A stretch of DNA of 64,000 nucleotides from Candidatus Cloacimonas sp. (lineage in GTDB: Bacteria; Cloacimonadota; Cloacimonadia; Cloacimonadales; Cloacimonadaceae), in NCBI GenBank assembly GCA_023227825.1, contig JALOCJ010000005.1, forward strand, positions 62,001-126,000. The letters are read 5' to 3'. The number at the start of each line of letters is the position of its first letter. The first letter of the stretch is position 1. Shown piece after piece: positions 52,184 through 63,293 of the stretch. The notes under the pieces were generated by a model. That model searched no databases. It was not told the DNA's origin and was given only the letters and a program-made list of their open reading frames with translations. The translations under genes were made by a program, and so were the position numbers.

Positions 52184-53805
52184 TAGCTTTTAACCAGCAC
52201 TGAATCCGTAAGTTCAATAAATTTTGCTAATTCGGGATTTTCCTGTTTTATATCTTCCAGTGTTTTATGATGAATATTAACTTTAGCAGGAGGTTCGGTT
52301 TCTTGCAGTTGCAAAGAGATAGAAATCGGTTCATTAAATAATTCGGAAAGAGATTTTTCCAGAGCTTCCCGATTGCTTTTTATGCACTGATAATTGGTGT
52401 TACCTTCAACAGTTAAACAAAGTTTTCTGCCCTCTGCTTTTCTACTTGCAGTTGCTTCTAAGGCAAGAGCACACATCTGGCTGATTTTTTTTGCGCGTGT
52501 AATAATCCGTAACCAAAGCTGTTCCAGATTCTCCTGATTAAATTCCATTTTTACAACAGCAGATTCTTCTTTAGGAATTGTTTCTGTTGCCTTGTTAGTA
52601 TCCTCGCTTGATGAACTCATCCCCGGGGTGGGTTGATGATAGGTTGATGATGAGTAAATGACAGGTTGCGATTGAGTAAATATACCGGAATTAAGCTTGC
52701 CGATTATAGCAGTAATATCTTCCATTTCATCAAGCTTGCAAAGTTTGATCATCAGTGCTTCTAAAATGAGATAGGGATTACTGCTGCCTCTTAAATCATT
52801 TTTACAGGTTATAAGATAGGAAAGAATATACAGCAATTTGTTCTGTCCAAATAATTCAGCTAATTCATCAAACAAAAAAAGTTCATCCGGATTTATGTCT
52901 TTAATTTGAACTTGCAGTTTACGCAAAATAAGAATCCGCACAAATTCCTGCATATTAGCTATAAATTCCTGGAGGTCAATTCCCTGTTCAAAAATTAAAT
53001 GCAGTTCATTAATTAAGCCCTGAGTATCTTTATTATATATAAGAGTTAGAAACTTTTGATATATCTGATTGGGAATCAAACCGAAAATTTGACGGACTTT
53101 ATCTATAGTTATATTATTCAAACAGTAGGAAATTGCCTGATCCATCAAAGAAAGCGCATCCCGCATCCCTCCATCCGCTTTACGAGCTATTAAATAAAGT
53201 GATTCAGAATCAATTTTTATTCCTTCCAAAGTGCTTATTTCCTGCAACCGTTGAACTATGGACTCAATTGGAATGCGTTTAAAATCATAACGCTGACAAC
53301 GGGAAATAATAGTCGGCAAGACCTTTTGCGGTTCCGTAGTAGCAAAAATAAAAATAACATTATCCGGAGGTTCTTCAAGGGTTTTAAGTAATGCATTGAA
53401 AGCATTTTTAGAGAGCATATGAACTTCATCAATAATATATATCTTATAATTGGAACTGCTGGCAGGATATAAAAGCTCGCGTTGTAATTCCCGAATATCA
53501 TCTACACTGGTATTGGAAGCACCATCAATTTCAATTACATCCGGAGAAGTTCCTGCCGTAATTTCCAGACAATTGGAACAGGCATTACAAGGTGTAATGG
53601 TCGGTCCGTTTACACAATTCAAACTTTTTGCCAAAATTCGTGCCAAAGAGGTCTTCCCTACACCCCGAGGTCCTGTAAATAAATAAGCATGAGCTATTCT
53701 ATTTGTAGCAATGGCACTTTGCAGGATTTCGGTTATATGCTCCTGAGCGTAAACTTCCTTAAAGCTCTGGGGACGGTATTTTCTTGCTAATACAATGTAA
53801 CTCAT
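52183..53805 (-). CDS. dnaX: DNA polymerase III gamma/tau subunit
   Basis: The protein has 540 residues. GPRGVGKT (45-52) is Walker A, Cys64, Cys73, Cys76 and Cys79 form the zinc site, and IIDEVHML (124-131) is Walker B. ATTEPQKVLPTIISRCQRYDF is the sensor/Arg-finger region. Domain III and a variable C-terminal part (residues 370-540) follow, so a tau-length product is encoded. It is the clamp-loader ATPase of the replisome. It is divergent from the PPi-PFK gene. Confidence 0.93.
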   Translation of the reverse strand: MSYIVLARKYRPQSFKEVYAQEHITEILQSAIATNRIAHAYLFTGPRGVGKTSLARILAKSLNCVNGPTITPCNACSNCLEITAGTSPDVIEIDGASNTSVDDIRELQRELLYPASSSNYKIYIIDEVHMLSKNAFNALLKTLEEPPDNVIFIFATTEPQKVLPTIISRCQRYDFKRIPIESIVQRLQEISTLEGIKIDSESLYLIARKADGGMRDALSLMDQAISYCLNNITIDKVRQIFGLIPNQIYQKFLTLIYNKDTQGLINELHLIFEQGIDLQEFIANMQEFVRILILRKLQVQIKDINPDELFLFDELAELFGQNKLLYILSYLITCKNDLRGSSNPYLILEALMIKLCKLDEMEDITAIIGKLNSGIFTQSQPVIYSSSTYHQPTPGMSSSSEDTNKATETIPKEESAVVKMEFNQENLEQLWLRIITRAKKISQMCALALEATASRKAEGRKLCLTVEGNTNYQCIKSNREALEKSLSELFNEPISISLQLQETEPPAKVNIHHKTLEDIKQENPELAKFIELTDSVLVKS

Positions 53806-53948
53806 CTATCCTCACGAAATATAATACAATACTATTATTATGCCAGCTTTCTATAACTACTTTTTTAAGCAAGTATTTTCTGCTGGACAGATTATCAGCC
53901 CTTTATTTTAAGTGCTATAAGAAGTTTATTCCAGATGGAGGTTCAAAA

Positions 53949-55172
53949 ATGAAGTTGGAAGGAAAAGTTGTTATAGCACAAGGCGGAGGTCCTACTGCTG
54001 TAATCAATCAGTCCTTAGTGGGAGTAACCTTGGAAGCAAGAAAATTTCCCCAAGTTACACGAGTTTATGGAGCCCTGTATGGTGTTCAGGGAATTGTGAA
54101 TGAGGACTTTGTGGATTTAACTCAGGAAACAACTCATAATTTGGAACAAGTTGCTGATACACCATCTTCTGCATTACTTTCAACGCGTGATAAGCCCGAC
54201 GAAAAGTATTGTATGGAAATTTTCAAAGTGCTCAAAGCACACGATGTAAGATATTTTTTCTATATTGGAGGCAATGATTCTGCCGATACAGTCCGCATTG
54301 TAAATGAACAGGCGACTAATGCTGACTATGAATTTCGGGCTATACATATTCCTAAAACCATTGATAACGATTTGGTTTTGAATGATCATACGCCCGGTTT
54401 TGGCTCTGCTGCAAGATTTGTTGCCTGTGCTTTTACAGGTGCCAATTTAGATAATCGCGCTTTGCCTGGTGTTTATATTGGAGTGGTTATGGGTCGTCAT
54501 GCCGGTTTTTTAACTGCTTCTTCTGCTATGGCACAAAAATATCCTGATGACGGACCTCATTTAATATATTTACCTGAAAGACCTTTTCACCGTGAAAATT
54601 TCTTAAACGATGTAAAACGCATTTATGATCTTTACGGTAGATGTGTAATAGCTGTTTCGGAAGGAATTACGGATGCCAACGGGATACCGATAGTTACAAA
54701 ACTTTCCGGTAATCAGGAAAAAGATGCTCATGGCAATGTTCAACTTTCGGGAACTGGAGTTCTGGGAGATTTACTCAGCGAACTTGTTCGCACAAAACTG
54801 AAAATTAAAAGAGTCCGTAGCGACACTTTTGGTTACTTACAGCGTTCTTTTATCGGTTGTGTAAGTGATATTGATCAAAGGGAAGCACGCGAAGTTGGTG
54901 AACGAGCCGCTCATTATGCTATCTGGTATAATTTGGATGGTTCAATTTCTATTCAAAGAACCGGCTTTTACTCTGTGAATTATCAATTGGAAAATTTAAT
55001 CGATATTGCTGGAAAAACCAGAATTATGCCTGATGAATTCATTAATGCTGAAGGAAATGGAATTACCGATGAATTCAAGTATTATGTAAGACCTCTTTTG
55101 GGTTCAGGTTTTCCTGTAGCTCATCGTTTAAGAGCTCCTAAAATAGATAAAATCCTAAGTGTGGTGTCCTAA
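53949..55172 (+). CDS. Pyrophosphate-dependent 6-phosphofructokinase
   Basis: The protein has 407 residues from the ATG at 53949, with GGAGG 8 bases upstream. The frame is open 55 codons further upstream but that part overlaps the dnaX start and lacks homology. IAQGGGPTAVINQSLVG is the nucleotide/PPi loop, YIGGNDSADT has the Asn-Asp pair typical of PPi users instead of the Gly-Asp of ATP enzymes, and PKTIDND has the Lys of PPi types. The enzyme phosphorylates fructose-6-phosphate reversibly with PPi, saving ATP in glycolysis and allowing use in gluconeogenesis. Confidence 0.88.
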   Translation: MKLEGKVVIAQGGGPTAVINQSLVGVTLEARKFPQVTRVYGALYGVQGIVNEDFVDLTQETTHNLEQVADTPSSALLSTRDKPDEKYCMEIFKVLKAHDVRYFFYIGGNDSADTVRIVNEQATNADYEFRAIHIPKTIDNDLVLNDHTPGFGSAARFVACAFTGANLDNRALPGVYIGVVMGRHAGFLTASSAMAQKYPDDGPHLIYLPERPFHRENFLNDVKRIYDLYGRCVIAVSEGITDANGIPIVTKLSGNQEKDAHGNVQLSGTGVLGDLLSELVRTKLKIKRVRSDTFGYLQRSFIGCVSDIDQREAREVGERAAHYAIWYNLDGSISIQRTGFYSVNYQLENLIDIAGKTRIMPDEFINAEGNGITDEFKYYVRPLLGSGFPVAHRLRAPKIDKILSVVS

Positions 55173-55340
55173 ATAAGTTGACAATTATATGCATCTGGTA
55201 GGAAAGGATATTAAGTGGGAATACTTTTTATCTTTACTACCCAATTTAGTGACTGCATAGATACCCCCATTTTGTACACGAGCCTAATCTTAAGCTGCAA
55301 GGATTCATTATCTCTGGAACCGTAGTCATTTTATCCTCCT

Positions 55341-56993
55341 TTATTGGATAACTATTTTTTGGGTTATTAGATTTATATTCTGTTGAGAGATAGATACCAT
55401 AAACAAACCTACTCCCATTGATGGGGGATTAATTTCCCACAACCCCTCATGCATCTTTGAAGGTGGTATTGTTTTCGAAAATATCCGTTGTCCTTTGATA
55501 TTATAAACTCTCAATTTTAAGTTTTGCGCAGTTTGATAGCCGGATCCTACAAACTTAATATACAAGGATTTCTGCTCGGAAGACACCGGATTGGGATAGA
55601 CATCTATCTGCCATTGGGCAGTATCAATTGCTGGAATTGTGTTATCCTCGTTAGCAACAGTGGTATCGTGTAAATTCGTGTTACCGGAAAAGATGTAAAC
55701 TCTTCCGGTCTTCCAATGATCATTATTCGTTCCCCACCACGGTGCGCCTACAGCTACATCACATAAACCATCAGCGTTGAAATCACCTGTAATTTTTGAA
55801 TACCCGAAATTGCAAGTATCATAGCCATATATCCCATACTGAATACCATCCATTATTCCGTTCATTTGATTTCCACCCATCCACAAATACAGGTATCCTT
55901 CATAATATCCTGCTTCGTGATGAAAACTGAGGATATCCTGAAAGCCGTCTCCATTTAGATCGCCATGCACAAAGGGATATCCGGTTCCGCTTTCACTGAA
56001 TTTGTGATGTAGCTCGTACCAATCTCCGGATAAGGTTATATCCCATTCTGCTGTCAAGTTACTACTTCCCAACCAAAGATGATGAGTGTAGCCGTAGATA
56101 TTACTGTCCGCGGTAAAATCGTCAATCCCGTCGCCATTGACATCGCCTAAGGGACAGCCCCATCTGTTGATAATGCTATTGGAATCATTGATAATAACCA
56201 AACTGTCTGTCTGTGGAAATGTGGAACTCCCATAATACAGGATTAGCTGGTTATTTGTTTCGCCGGTATTGTTAATCGGGATATGCAAGAGACAATCATC
56301 AAAACCATCTCCGTTTACATCGCCTATGCCACTCAACAATGTTATTGTCTGAGAATTTGCTGTTTGTTTAAACAACCATGGCTGTGATTCATAATCATCC
56401 CAGATCATGAGCTTTCTTGAATCATTACTCAAGCCCAGTATTAAAAACACATCGGAATGATTATCCCCATTAATATCACCAATCGGTACAGTCATAATCC
56501 CGTTGATTTCAGGATATGGGAAAGTCAGAATTATATCCGGAGTGGTTTGAGGGTTTTGCCTGCCAAAGTAAACGGCTAACTGAATTTCATTGTTCACAGA
56601 ATTTTGATTTACAATTAAATCCTCAATCCCATCTCCATTAATATCGCCAGCATTATAAATGATGATATAGTTCATCTGTCCAGCATACGAGCCTAGTATT
56701 ACAAAATCAGGAACATTATCAAAATTGGGTCCACCCCAATAAAAATAGAGCTTACCCCAGCGATTTTGGTCATTAAAAAGTAAATTTGGATTCCAGGCTT
56801 GAGATGCAACCACTAAATCATTATAACCGTCTGCATTGAAATCCAGGCTGGCAACAGCACAGCCAAACTCGCTGCCTGCAAACTCACCACTGAGATAGGT
56901 CATCACATCTAGAAATTGGTTTTGAGCATATAAAATACCAGTCAAGAGAATGGTTAATACCATAGTAGCTACTGCTCTTGAATACTTTGTCAT
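55341..56993 (-). CDS. FG-GAP/VCBS-repeat surface protein with sorting domain
   Basis: The protein has 550 residues. A signal peptide (1-23) precedes about eight integrin-like FG-GAP/VCBS repeats, recognisable by D-x-N-x-D-G-x-x-D motifs (for example GDINGDGIEDLIV, GDVNGDGFDDCLL, GDFNADGLCDVAV). These Ca-binding turns form a beta-propeller. The last ~85 residues (VYPNPVSSEQKSLYIKF, YNIKGQRIFSKTI, GLFMVSI) are a sorting domain. An AGGAGG-like site (GGGAGGAAG) precedes the ATG. It is controlled by the repeated promoter/leader at 57063-57251. Confidence 0.82.
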   Translation of the reverse strand: MTKYSRAVATMVLTILLTGILYAQNQFLDVMTYLSGEFAGSEFGCAVASLDFNADGYNDLVVASQAWNPNLLFNDQNRWGKLYFYWGGPNFDNVPDFVILGSYAGQMNYIIIYNAGDINGDGIEDLIVNQNSVNNEIQLAVYFGRQNPQTTPDIILTFPYPEINGIMTVPIGDINGDNHSDVFLILGLSNDSRKLMIWDDYESQPWLFKQTANSQTITLLSGIGDVNGDGFDDCLLHIPINNTGETNNQLILYYGSSTFPQTDSLVIINDSNSIINRWGCPLGDVNGDGIDDFTADSNIYGYTHHLWLGSSNLTAEWDITLSGDWYELHHKFSESGTGYPFVHGDLNGDGFQDILSFHHEAGYYEGYLYLWMGGNQMNGIMDGIQYGIYGYDTCNFGYSKITGDFNADGLCDVAVGAPWWGTNNDHWKTGRVYIFSGNTNLHDTTVANEDNTIPAIDTAQWQIDVYPNPVSSEQKSLYIKFVGSGYQTAQNLKLRVYNIKGQRIFSKTIPPSKMHEGLWEINPPSMGVGLFMVSISQQNINLITQKIVIQ

Positions 56994-57062
56994 TCTTCCT
57001 CCCAGAAAGCATCTTTTAAATCAAAAAACACAATATGCTTAGCATAAACTAAATTACAAAAG

Positions 57063-57251
57063 GTTGAGTCCCAAATGTTGGTGTCCATTCCAACTCATTG
57101 TTTCTCAGGTTCTTTGAGGGCATTTAATATCCCTCGTTACTCACAATCTATGTAAGGCCAAACGACCAATTGCATTATTTTCATCTCTTTAATCCAAGTC
57201 AAGTTCTTTTTTTTTCATCAAATGCTACCTTGCTACGACGGCGCATATCAA
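57063..57251 (-). repeat. Duplicated promoter/leader, copy 1
   Basis: These 189 bases are nearly identical to 58599-58785. The differences I see are in the T-rich stretch near 57204-57215, with a small length change. Both copies lie upstream of genes for secreted sorting-domain proteins on the minus strand, ending 70 bases before the ATG here. In transcript orientation they hold a promoter, a GAGGG...CCCTC hairpin and a GTTGG...CCAAC hairpin. The rest of the interval 56994-57416 shows nothing. Confidence 0.92.
57174..57202 (-). promoter_or_regulatory. Promoter in leader copy 1
   Basis: On the minus strand: TTGACT (57202-57197), a 17-base spacer and AATAAT (57179-57174). It is conserved in copy 2. 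It leaves a leader of about 170 bases. Confidence 0.65.
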
Positions 57252-57416
57252 GTATAACTTGTTCATAAAATTCTCCTTTTAAAACGGTTAATAATTAAGA
57301 TATTCCCTCAGGTAACTTTTTCCTAGAGAAAACTACAACTCATGAATATTGGCTGCGATTGGCAACCATATATCATTCTACCTCATTTATTCTTCCTAAG
57401 GTTGTGTTTGTTGCTA

Positions 57417-58427
57417 TTATCGTAAATACAAAACTCTACTGCTTGCTTTATTTCTGCCTGATTCAACCTCAGCAATATAGATTCCTCCGCTTACCTGTTT
57501 GCCGGTATCATCTATACCATCCCATTGGAATGTGTGATCACCTCCCGCATTGATATTGCTGGACTGAGATCTGATCAATTGTCCCTTGAGGTTATATATT
57601 CTAAGCTTGCAGACACCCGGCTCAGATGCTTTAATTAAAATAGTGTTTGTTCTTGAAAATGGATTAGGATAAGTTGATATAGAGAGCTTGGGTTTCGGAA
57701 TAACGGGATTGTCAATAGATGTCCCATCTGTAAGAGTGTAAAATATTTTTGGTGAGTATGGGTTATAGGGACTACTGTCTGTAGTAGTTGCTATATAATC
57801 TTCGCGGTTATCCCAGTCTGAGAAGCCATCTAAATAGATGCGATATTGGGTAAGTGACCTATTTGCAGAAAAGTCCATCAATAGGCAATCGGTTACGTCA
57901 TGACTCACCCAACTTGGAGGCATGAGTGTCTCATGATTAAAGAAAGTATAAGTACCATATATTGAGGATGGGATAACGTCGATTGAGTTAAAAGTATCCC
58001 CATAATCAATATGTTCCAAGACCCCCTCTGGAAATGCTGATGTATTACCATAATCAAATACCGGATAAACACCTGAAGTAGAATTGCCCCTCATCGCACC
58101 TATATACATCATAAGATGTGCTGATTGCATTTTATAACCCTCGGGTATGCTCGGCAATTCAAAGGAAAGATAGCCGATGCTGGCAAAATGAACCATCCAG
58201 GCCCAACTGTAATAATCTCCAATATATGTCTCCCCCTCCTGCCAGTTTGCATCTACCGTAATGTAGTTTTGCTGATAGTAGATAGACCCGCTTAACTCAT
58301 CAACTGCAAGAAGCGAGTCTACAATCTCATTTTTAGAGTCGCCCATTACCTCAGAAAATTGAAGTGATTCTCCATATATGATTACTGAGAACAGGAAGAA
58401 AACAAAAAATACAACAGTGTTTTTCAT
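57417..58427 (-). CDS. Secreted protein with type IX-style sorting domain
   Basis: The protein has 336 residues with a signal peptide (1-20, FSVIIYGES). Residues ~40-240 are beta-rich with many Tyr, Ser and aromatic residues and match no family I recognise. They include ISYLSFELPSIPEGYKMQSA-like segments reminiscent of DNRLRE/carbohydrate-binding modules. The sorting domain begins at STYPNPFSRTN and continues with LRIYNLKGQLIRS and GGIYIAEVESG. The ATG has AGGAG 5 bases upstream. It shares its upstream leader with the FG-GAP gene. Confidence 0.72.
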   Translation of the reverse strand: MKNTVVFFVFFLFSVIIYGESLQFSEVMGDSKNEIVDSLLAVDELSGSIYYQQNYITVDANWQEGETYIGDYYSWAWMVHFASIGYLSFELPSIPEGYKMQSAHLMMYIGAMRGNSTSGVYPVFDYGNTSAFPEGVLEHIDYGDTFNSIDVIPSSIYGTYTFFNHETLMPPSWVSHDVTDCLLMDFSANRSLTQYRIYLDGFSDWDNREDYIATTTDSSPYNPYSPKIFYTLTDGTSIDNPVIPKPKLSISTYPNPFSRTNTILIKASEPGVCKLRIYNLKGQLIRSQSSNINAGGDHTFQWDGIDDTGKQVSGGIYIAEVESGRNKASSRVLYLR

Positions 58428-58598
58428 TTATTCTCCTACTATAAATTCGATATCATTGATATCCCAAAGGCTACCGTGACATCTTTCTACTTTTTCCCAA
58501 ATCAAATCATTGGTAAATACATTGGAACACATTCTCTTAATCCTACAACCATGTCTTTCCCAATCACTTAACATAACCGTACTTCCCTTTTAAAATGT

Positions 58599-58785
58599 GT
58601 TGAGTCCCAAATGTTGGTGTCCATTCCAACTCATTGTTTCTCAGGTTCTTTGAGGGCATTTAATATCCCTCGTTACTCACAATCTATGTAAGGCCAAACG
58701 ACCAATTGCATTATTTTCATCTCTTTAATCCAAGTCAAGTCCTTTTATTTATCAAATGCTACCTTGCTACGACGGCGCATATCAA
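58599..58785 (-). repeat. Duplicated promoter/leader, copy 2
   Basis: This copy matches 57063-57251 and ends 172 bases before the ATG of the sorting-domain gene at 58427. It contains the same TTGACT/AATAAT promoter and the same hairpins. Bases 58428-58598 between it and the gene show no further feature. Confidence 0.92.
58710..58738 (-). promoter_or_regulatory. Promoter in leader copy 2
   Basis: On the minus strand: TTGACT (58738-58733), a 17-base spacer and AATAAT (58715-58710). It is identical to that of copy 1. Confidence 0.65.
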
Positions 58786-58984
58786 ATAAACTACCAGGGC
58801 TTGTTTTTGAACAGTTAAAAATTTCTTTCATCGCACATTACACTCTTTAACATATAGTTTCTTCAGCTACTGATACTACTATTTATAATAAGAATATATT
58901 GTTAAGCACAAAATTGTTTTTTCCTATTTTTTTTATGGAAATTTGTAAACACCCTTGCAGTTTCATTTTTCAGTATACATAAGT

Positions 58985-60476
<1,492 letters not shown>

Positions 60477-60507
60477 GAAAAAACCCCTTAATCTCTCTAA
60501 TATACAC

Positions 60508-60543
60508 AAAGCCCGTTACGATTATTGCGTAACGGGCTTTTTT
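60508..60543 (+). terminator. Rho-independent terminator after gdhA
   Basis: AAAGCCCGTTACG (60508-60520) pairs exactly with CGTAACGGGCTTT (60528-60540) around a 7-base loop, followed by further T. Confidence 0.93.
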
Positions 60544-60732
60544 AGGTTATCGGGTAAAGAGGAAAACATATTAAGTGAAAAAGGGGACAATGTGAAATGA
60601 AGAAACAAATATCATTGCAAACAAATATCTTCCAAACCTTAAAAACCTCAAGACCTTATTGTTAAGAAAATTTAACCAAAATATAGCTGTTTTTTCTTGC
60701 TTAAAAGCAGTTATATTATTTACAGGTTTTAT

Positions 60733-61449
60733 ATGGAAGCAAAAGGTAAAAAAATATTTGTAGTTGAGGATGAAAAAGACATTCTGGAACTAATCAGAAT
60801 GAAATTGGAGAGTGCAGGATTTGTTACTAAAGGTTTTAAAACAGCCCTGCCGATGCTCAATTTGCTTAAAATAGAGCATCCAGACCTTATTATTTTGGAT
60901 TTAATGTTACCCGATATGGATGGAATGGAAGTTTGCCAAAAACTCAAAAGTGACAAGGCAACTCAAAAAATACCTGTCTTAATGCTTACTGCAAGAACAG
61001 ACCTGGAAGATAAAATTCAGGGCTTGGAATATGGTGCGGATGATTATGTAACCAAACCCTTTGAAACCAGAGAATTGATTGCCAGAATAAAAGCAATTTT
61101 CCGACGCAGCGATTGGGAAAGCAATAAAAATGTTCTTTCCGTAACTAAGGACTTCATTATTGATTTTAACCGTTACGAGGTTTGGGTTAAAGGTAAGCGT
61201 TTAGACCTTACATTAACGGAATTCAAAATTTTACAGCTTTTAACCAAAAGACCAGGTTGGGTGTATAACCGCAGTCAAATTCTGGATTATCTTTGGGGTA
61301 ATGATAAAATAGTAATTGAACGCACAATTGATGTTCACATTCGTAATTTGAGAGAAAAACTGGGTGACTATGCTTATCTGATTAAAAATATCAGAGGGGT
61401 GGGCTATCAATTTTCCGACGAGGGAAAAAATGATCTTAAAAAAGATTAG
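60733..61449 (+). CDS. OmpR/PhoB-family response regulator
   Basis: The protein has 238 residues from the ATG at 60733; an ATG at 60697 would add 12 without homology. The receiver domain has FVVEDEKD, Asp56 in LIILDLMLPDMDG as phospho-acceptor, MLTA and YVTKPFE. The winged-helix output domain (from ~140) has LTLTEFKILQLLTKRPG and RTIDVHIRNLREKLG. It overlaps the kinase gene by 20 bases. The order PhoB-PhoR-like with phoU nearby suggests phosphate control; this is inference. Confidence 0.88.
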   Translation: MEAKGKKIFVVEDEKDILELIRMKLESAGFVTKGFKTALPMLNLLKIEHPDLIILDLMLPDMDGMEVCQKLKSDKATQKIPVLMLTARTDLEDKIQGLEYGADDYVTKPFETRELIARIKAIFRRSDWESNKNVLSVTKDFIIDFNRYEVWVKGKRLDLTLTEFKILQLLTKRPGWVYNRSQILDYLWGNDKIVIERTIDVHIRNLREKLGDYAYLIKNIRGVGYQFSDEGKNDLKKD

Positions 61450-62773
61450 TTTTACTCTTCACTTGATTTTATCCTTTGCTTTCATCTTATTGCTGGTAGC
61501 TATTTTAATGTTGGCTAATTCGCCCATTTGGTTTACTCTGATTATTTTATTACTTGTATCTACATTGCTTATCCTCAATATAATATTTAATTTGCGTAAA
61601 CAGCTTTCCTTATTCTCGCAAACAACATTGCAAGTGGCTGAAGGAAATCATACTTCACGCTTTCCAGAATTGGATTTTACAGAATTGAACACTTTAAGTA
61701 ACGATTTAAATAGTATGCTGGAAAAGCTGGATAAGACCATTCATCATTTAGCTGTGCATCGCGAAGAATTGCGTTTAGTGCTGAGCACTATAGATGATAT
61801 TTTATGGTCTCAAAGTTTAGAAGGTAAGTTAGAATGGGTAAATCAGTCATTTCAAGAAATTTTCGGTAGCATAGATACTAAAAGGAAGATATACTATTGG
61901 GAAGTGATTCGCGATCCCACCTTGCTTTCTTTTATTAAAGACACAGAAACCAGTAAAGACAAATTGATGAAAGAAATTATGATAAACAATCATTTTTATT
62001 TACTCTCCAGCACGCATAATGACACAGCAAAACGCCAGGTTTTCATTTTGCAAAATATAGATGAAATCCGCCAAGCAGAGCAGATGAAAAAGGATTTTAT
62101 CGTAAATTTAGCTCACGAGCTCCGAACACCTTTAACGGCAATCAGCGGATTTGCGGAAGCAATGGAAGATAGTATTGATGAAACACACCGAAATTACCTA
62201 AAAATTATCCAAAATCACACCCAGCGTTTAATTCATCTAATTAGCGATCTAGAACAGCTTATCCGTCTGGAAAGCATAAAAGAACTTGAATGCCAAGATA
62301 TAAATTTAGCTACTTTTTTCCAAAATATCGCCTTGATCTTAACTCCGATGGTGGAAGAAAAAGGACTTTATCTTAAAATGGAACTGGATGAAAATTTACC
62401 GCGCCTGATTTGTGACCCTTTTAAATTGGAACAGGTATTCATCAATTTAGTCCAAAACTCTCTGCGCTATACAACTCAAGGCGGAATAACCATTCGTAGT
62501 ATATTAGTAGCTAATGAAGCACTTTTTGAGGTTTCCGATACCGGCATTGGCATAGATAATATCCATTTGCCGCGTATTTTTGAACGCTTTTATGTGGCTG
62601 ATTCAGCGAGAAATAAAACCCAAAGCGGAACGGGATTGGGTTTAGCCATTGTAAAACATATCATTCAATTACATCATGGCTCCATAACAGTAAAAAGTGA
62701 ACTGGGAATAGGCACCGTTTTCAGTATCTTATTACCCTTAGCACAACCCAACCAACTGGAAAATAATGATTGA
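61430..62773 (+). CDS. PhoR-like sensor histidine kinase
   Basis: The protein has 447 residues. Two N-terminal membrane helices (about 8-28 and 30-50) without a large periplasmic loop are followed by a HAMP-like linker, a PAS domain (~115-215; LRLVLSTIDDILWSQ), a HisKA domain with His229 in NLAHELRTPLTAISGF, and an ATPase domain with NLVQNSLRYT, VSDTGIGI and GTGLGLAIVKHI. The lack of an extracytoplasmic sensor domain is typical of PhoR. It overlaps the sigma-factor gene by 8 bases. Confidence 0.88.
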   Translation: MILKKISFTLHLILSFAFILLLVAILMLANSPIWFTLIILLLVSTLLILNIIFNLRKQLSLFSQTTLQVAEGNHTSRFPELDFTELNTLSNDLNSMLEKLDKTIHHLAVHREELRLVLSTIDDILWSQSLEGKLEWVNQSFQEIFGSIDTKRKIYYWEVIRDPTLLSFIKDTETSKDKLMKEIMINNHFYLLSSTHNDTAKRQVFILQNIDEIRQAEQMKKDFIVNLAHELRTPLTAISGFAEAMEDSIDETHRNYLKIIQNHTQRLIHLISDLEQLIRLESIKELECQDINLATFFQNIALILTPMVEEKGLYLKMELDENLPRLICDPFKLEQVFINLVQNSLRYTTQGGITIRSILVANEALFEVSDTGIGIDNIHLPRIFERFYVADSARNKTQSGTGLGLAIVKHIIQLHHGSITVKSELGIGTVFSILLPLAQPNQLENND

Positions 62774-63293
62774 CCTAAGTCCTGATGAACTAATTGAACG
62801 CTATGGCAATTTTGCCTACAGCATCGCTAAACAATATCGGAATAAAGGGCTGGATTGGGAAGACCTCAAACAGGAATCACTTTTGGGTTTGCTGAAAGCA
62901 GGCAAACATTTCCTTCCGGAAAAAGATATTCAATTTACTACTTACGCCAATTATTGGATTAAAAAACAAATTATAGAATCGCTAAAAAATAATTCCTCCA
63001 CAATAGAAGAGGACTTTAACGAGAATATTTCAAAAGCGAATGACACATCGGAAGCTGCAAATCTTCGCCTAAAAGAAAGTCCAATTGCCCCACCGGATAC
63101 GGAAGAAAATAATCTAAGCTTAAATTTTACACAGTATCTGCCACCTTTGGAAAAAACCATTTTGGAATTGTCCTTTAACGAAAAAAAGACCCTAAAAGAA
63201 ATTGCCCAAATTTTAAATATCAGTGTGGAACGCGTTAATCAGCACAAGAAAAAAGCCTTCCGCTGCCTAAAAAAACACTACCCTCAAAGTTAA
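62766..63293 (+). CDS. Sigma-70-like RNA polymerase sigma factor
   Basis: The protein has 175 residues. Residues ~8-80 are region 2: FAYSIAKQYRNKGLDWEDLKQESLLGLLKAGKHF and FTTYANYWIKKQIIE. Residues ~125-172 are region 4, with LPPLEKTILELSF and the helix-turn-helix TLKEIAQILNISVERVNQHKKKA. A poorly conserved linker replaces region 3. There is no region 1. It is a small alternative sigma factor, and its overlap with the histidine kinase gene suggests co-control. Confidence 0.83.
   Translation: MIDLSPDELIERYGNFAYSIAKQYRNKGLDWEDLKQESLLGLLKAGKHFLPEKDIQFTTYANYWIKKQIIESLKNNSSTIEEDFNENISKANDTSEAANLRLKESPIAPPDTEENNLSLNFTQYLPPLEKTILELSFNEKKTLKEIAQILNISVERVNQHKKKAFRCLKKHYPQS

Noticed and set aside
53784..53948. 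N-terminal extension of the PPi-phosphofructokinase
   Set aside because: It overlaps the divergent dnaX start and has no family match. The ATG at 53949 has GGAGG.
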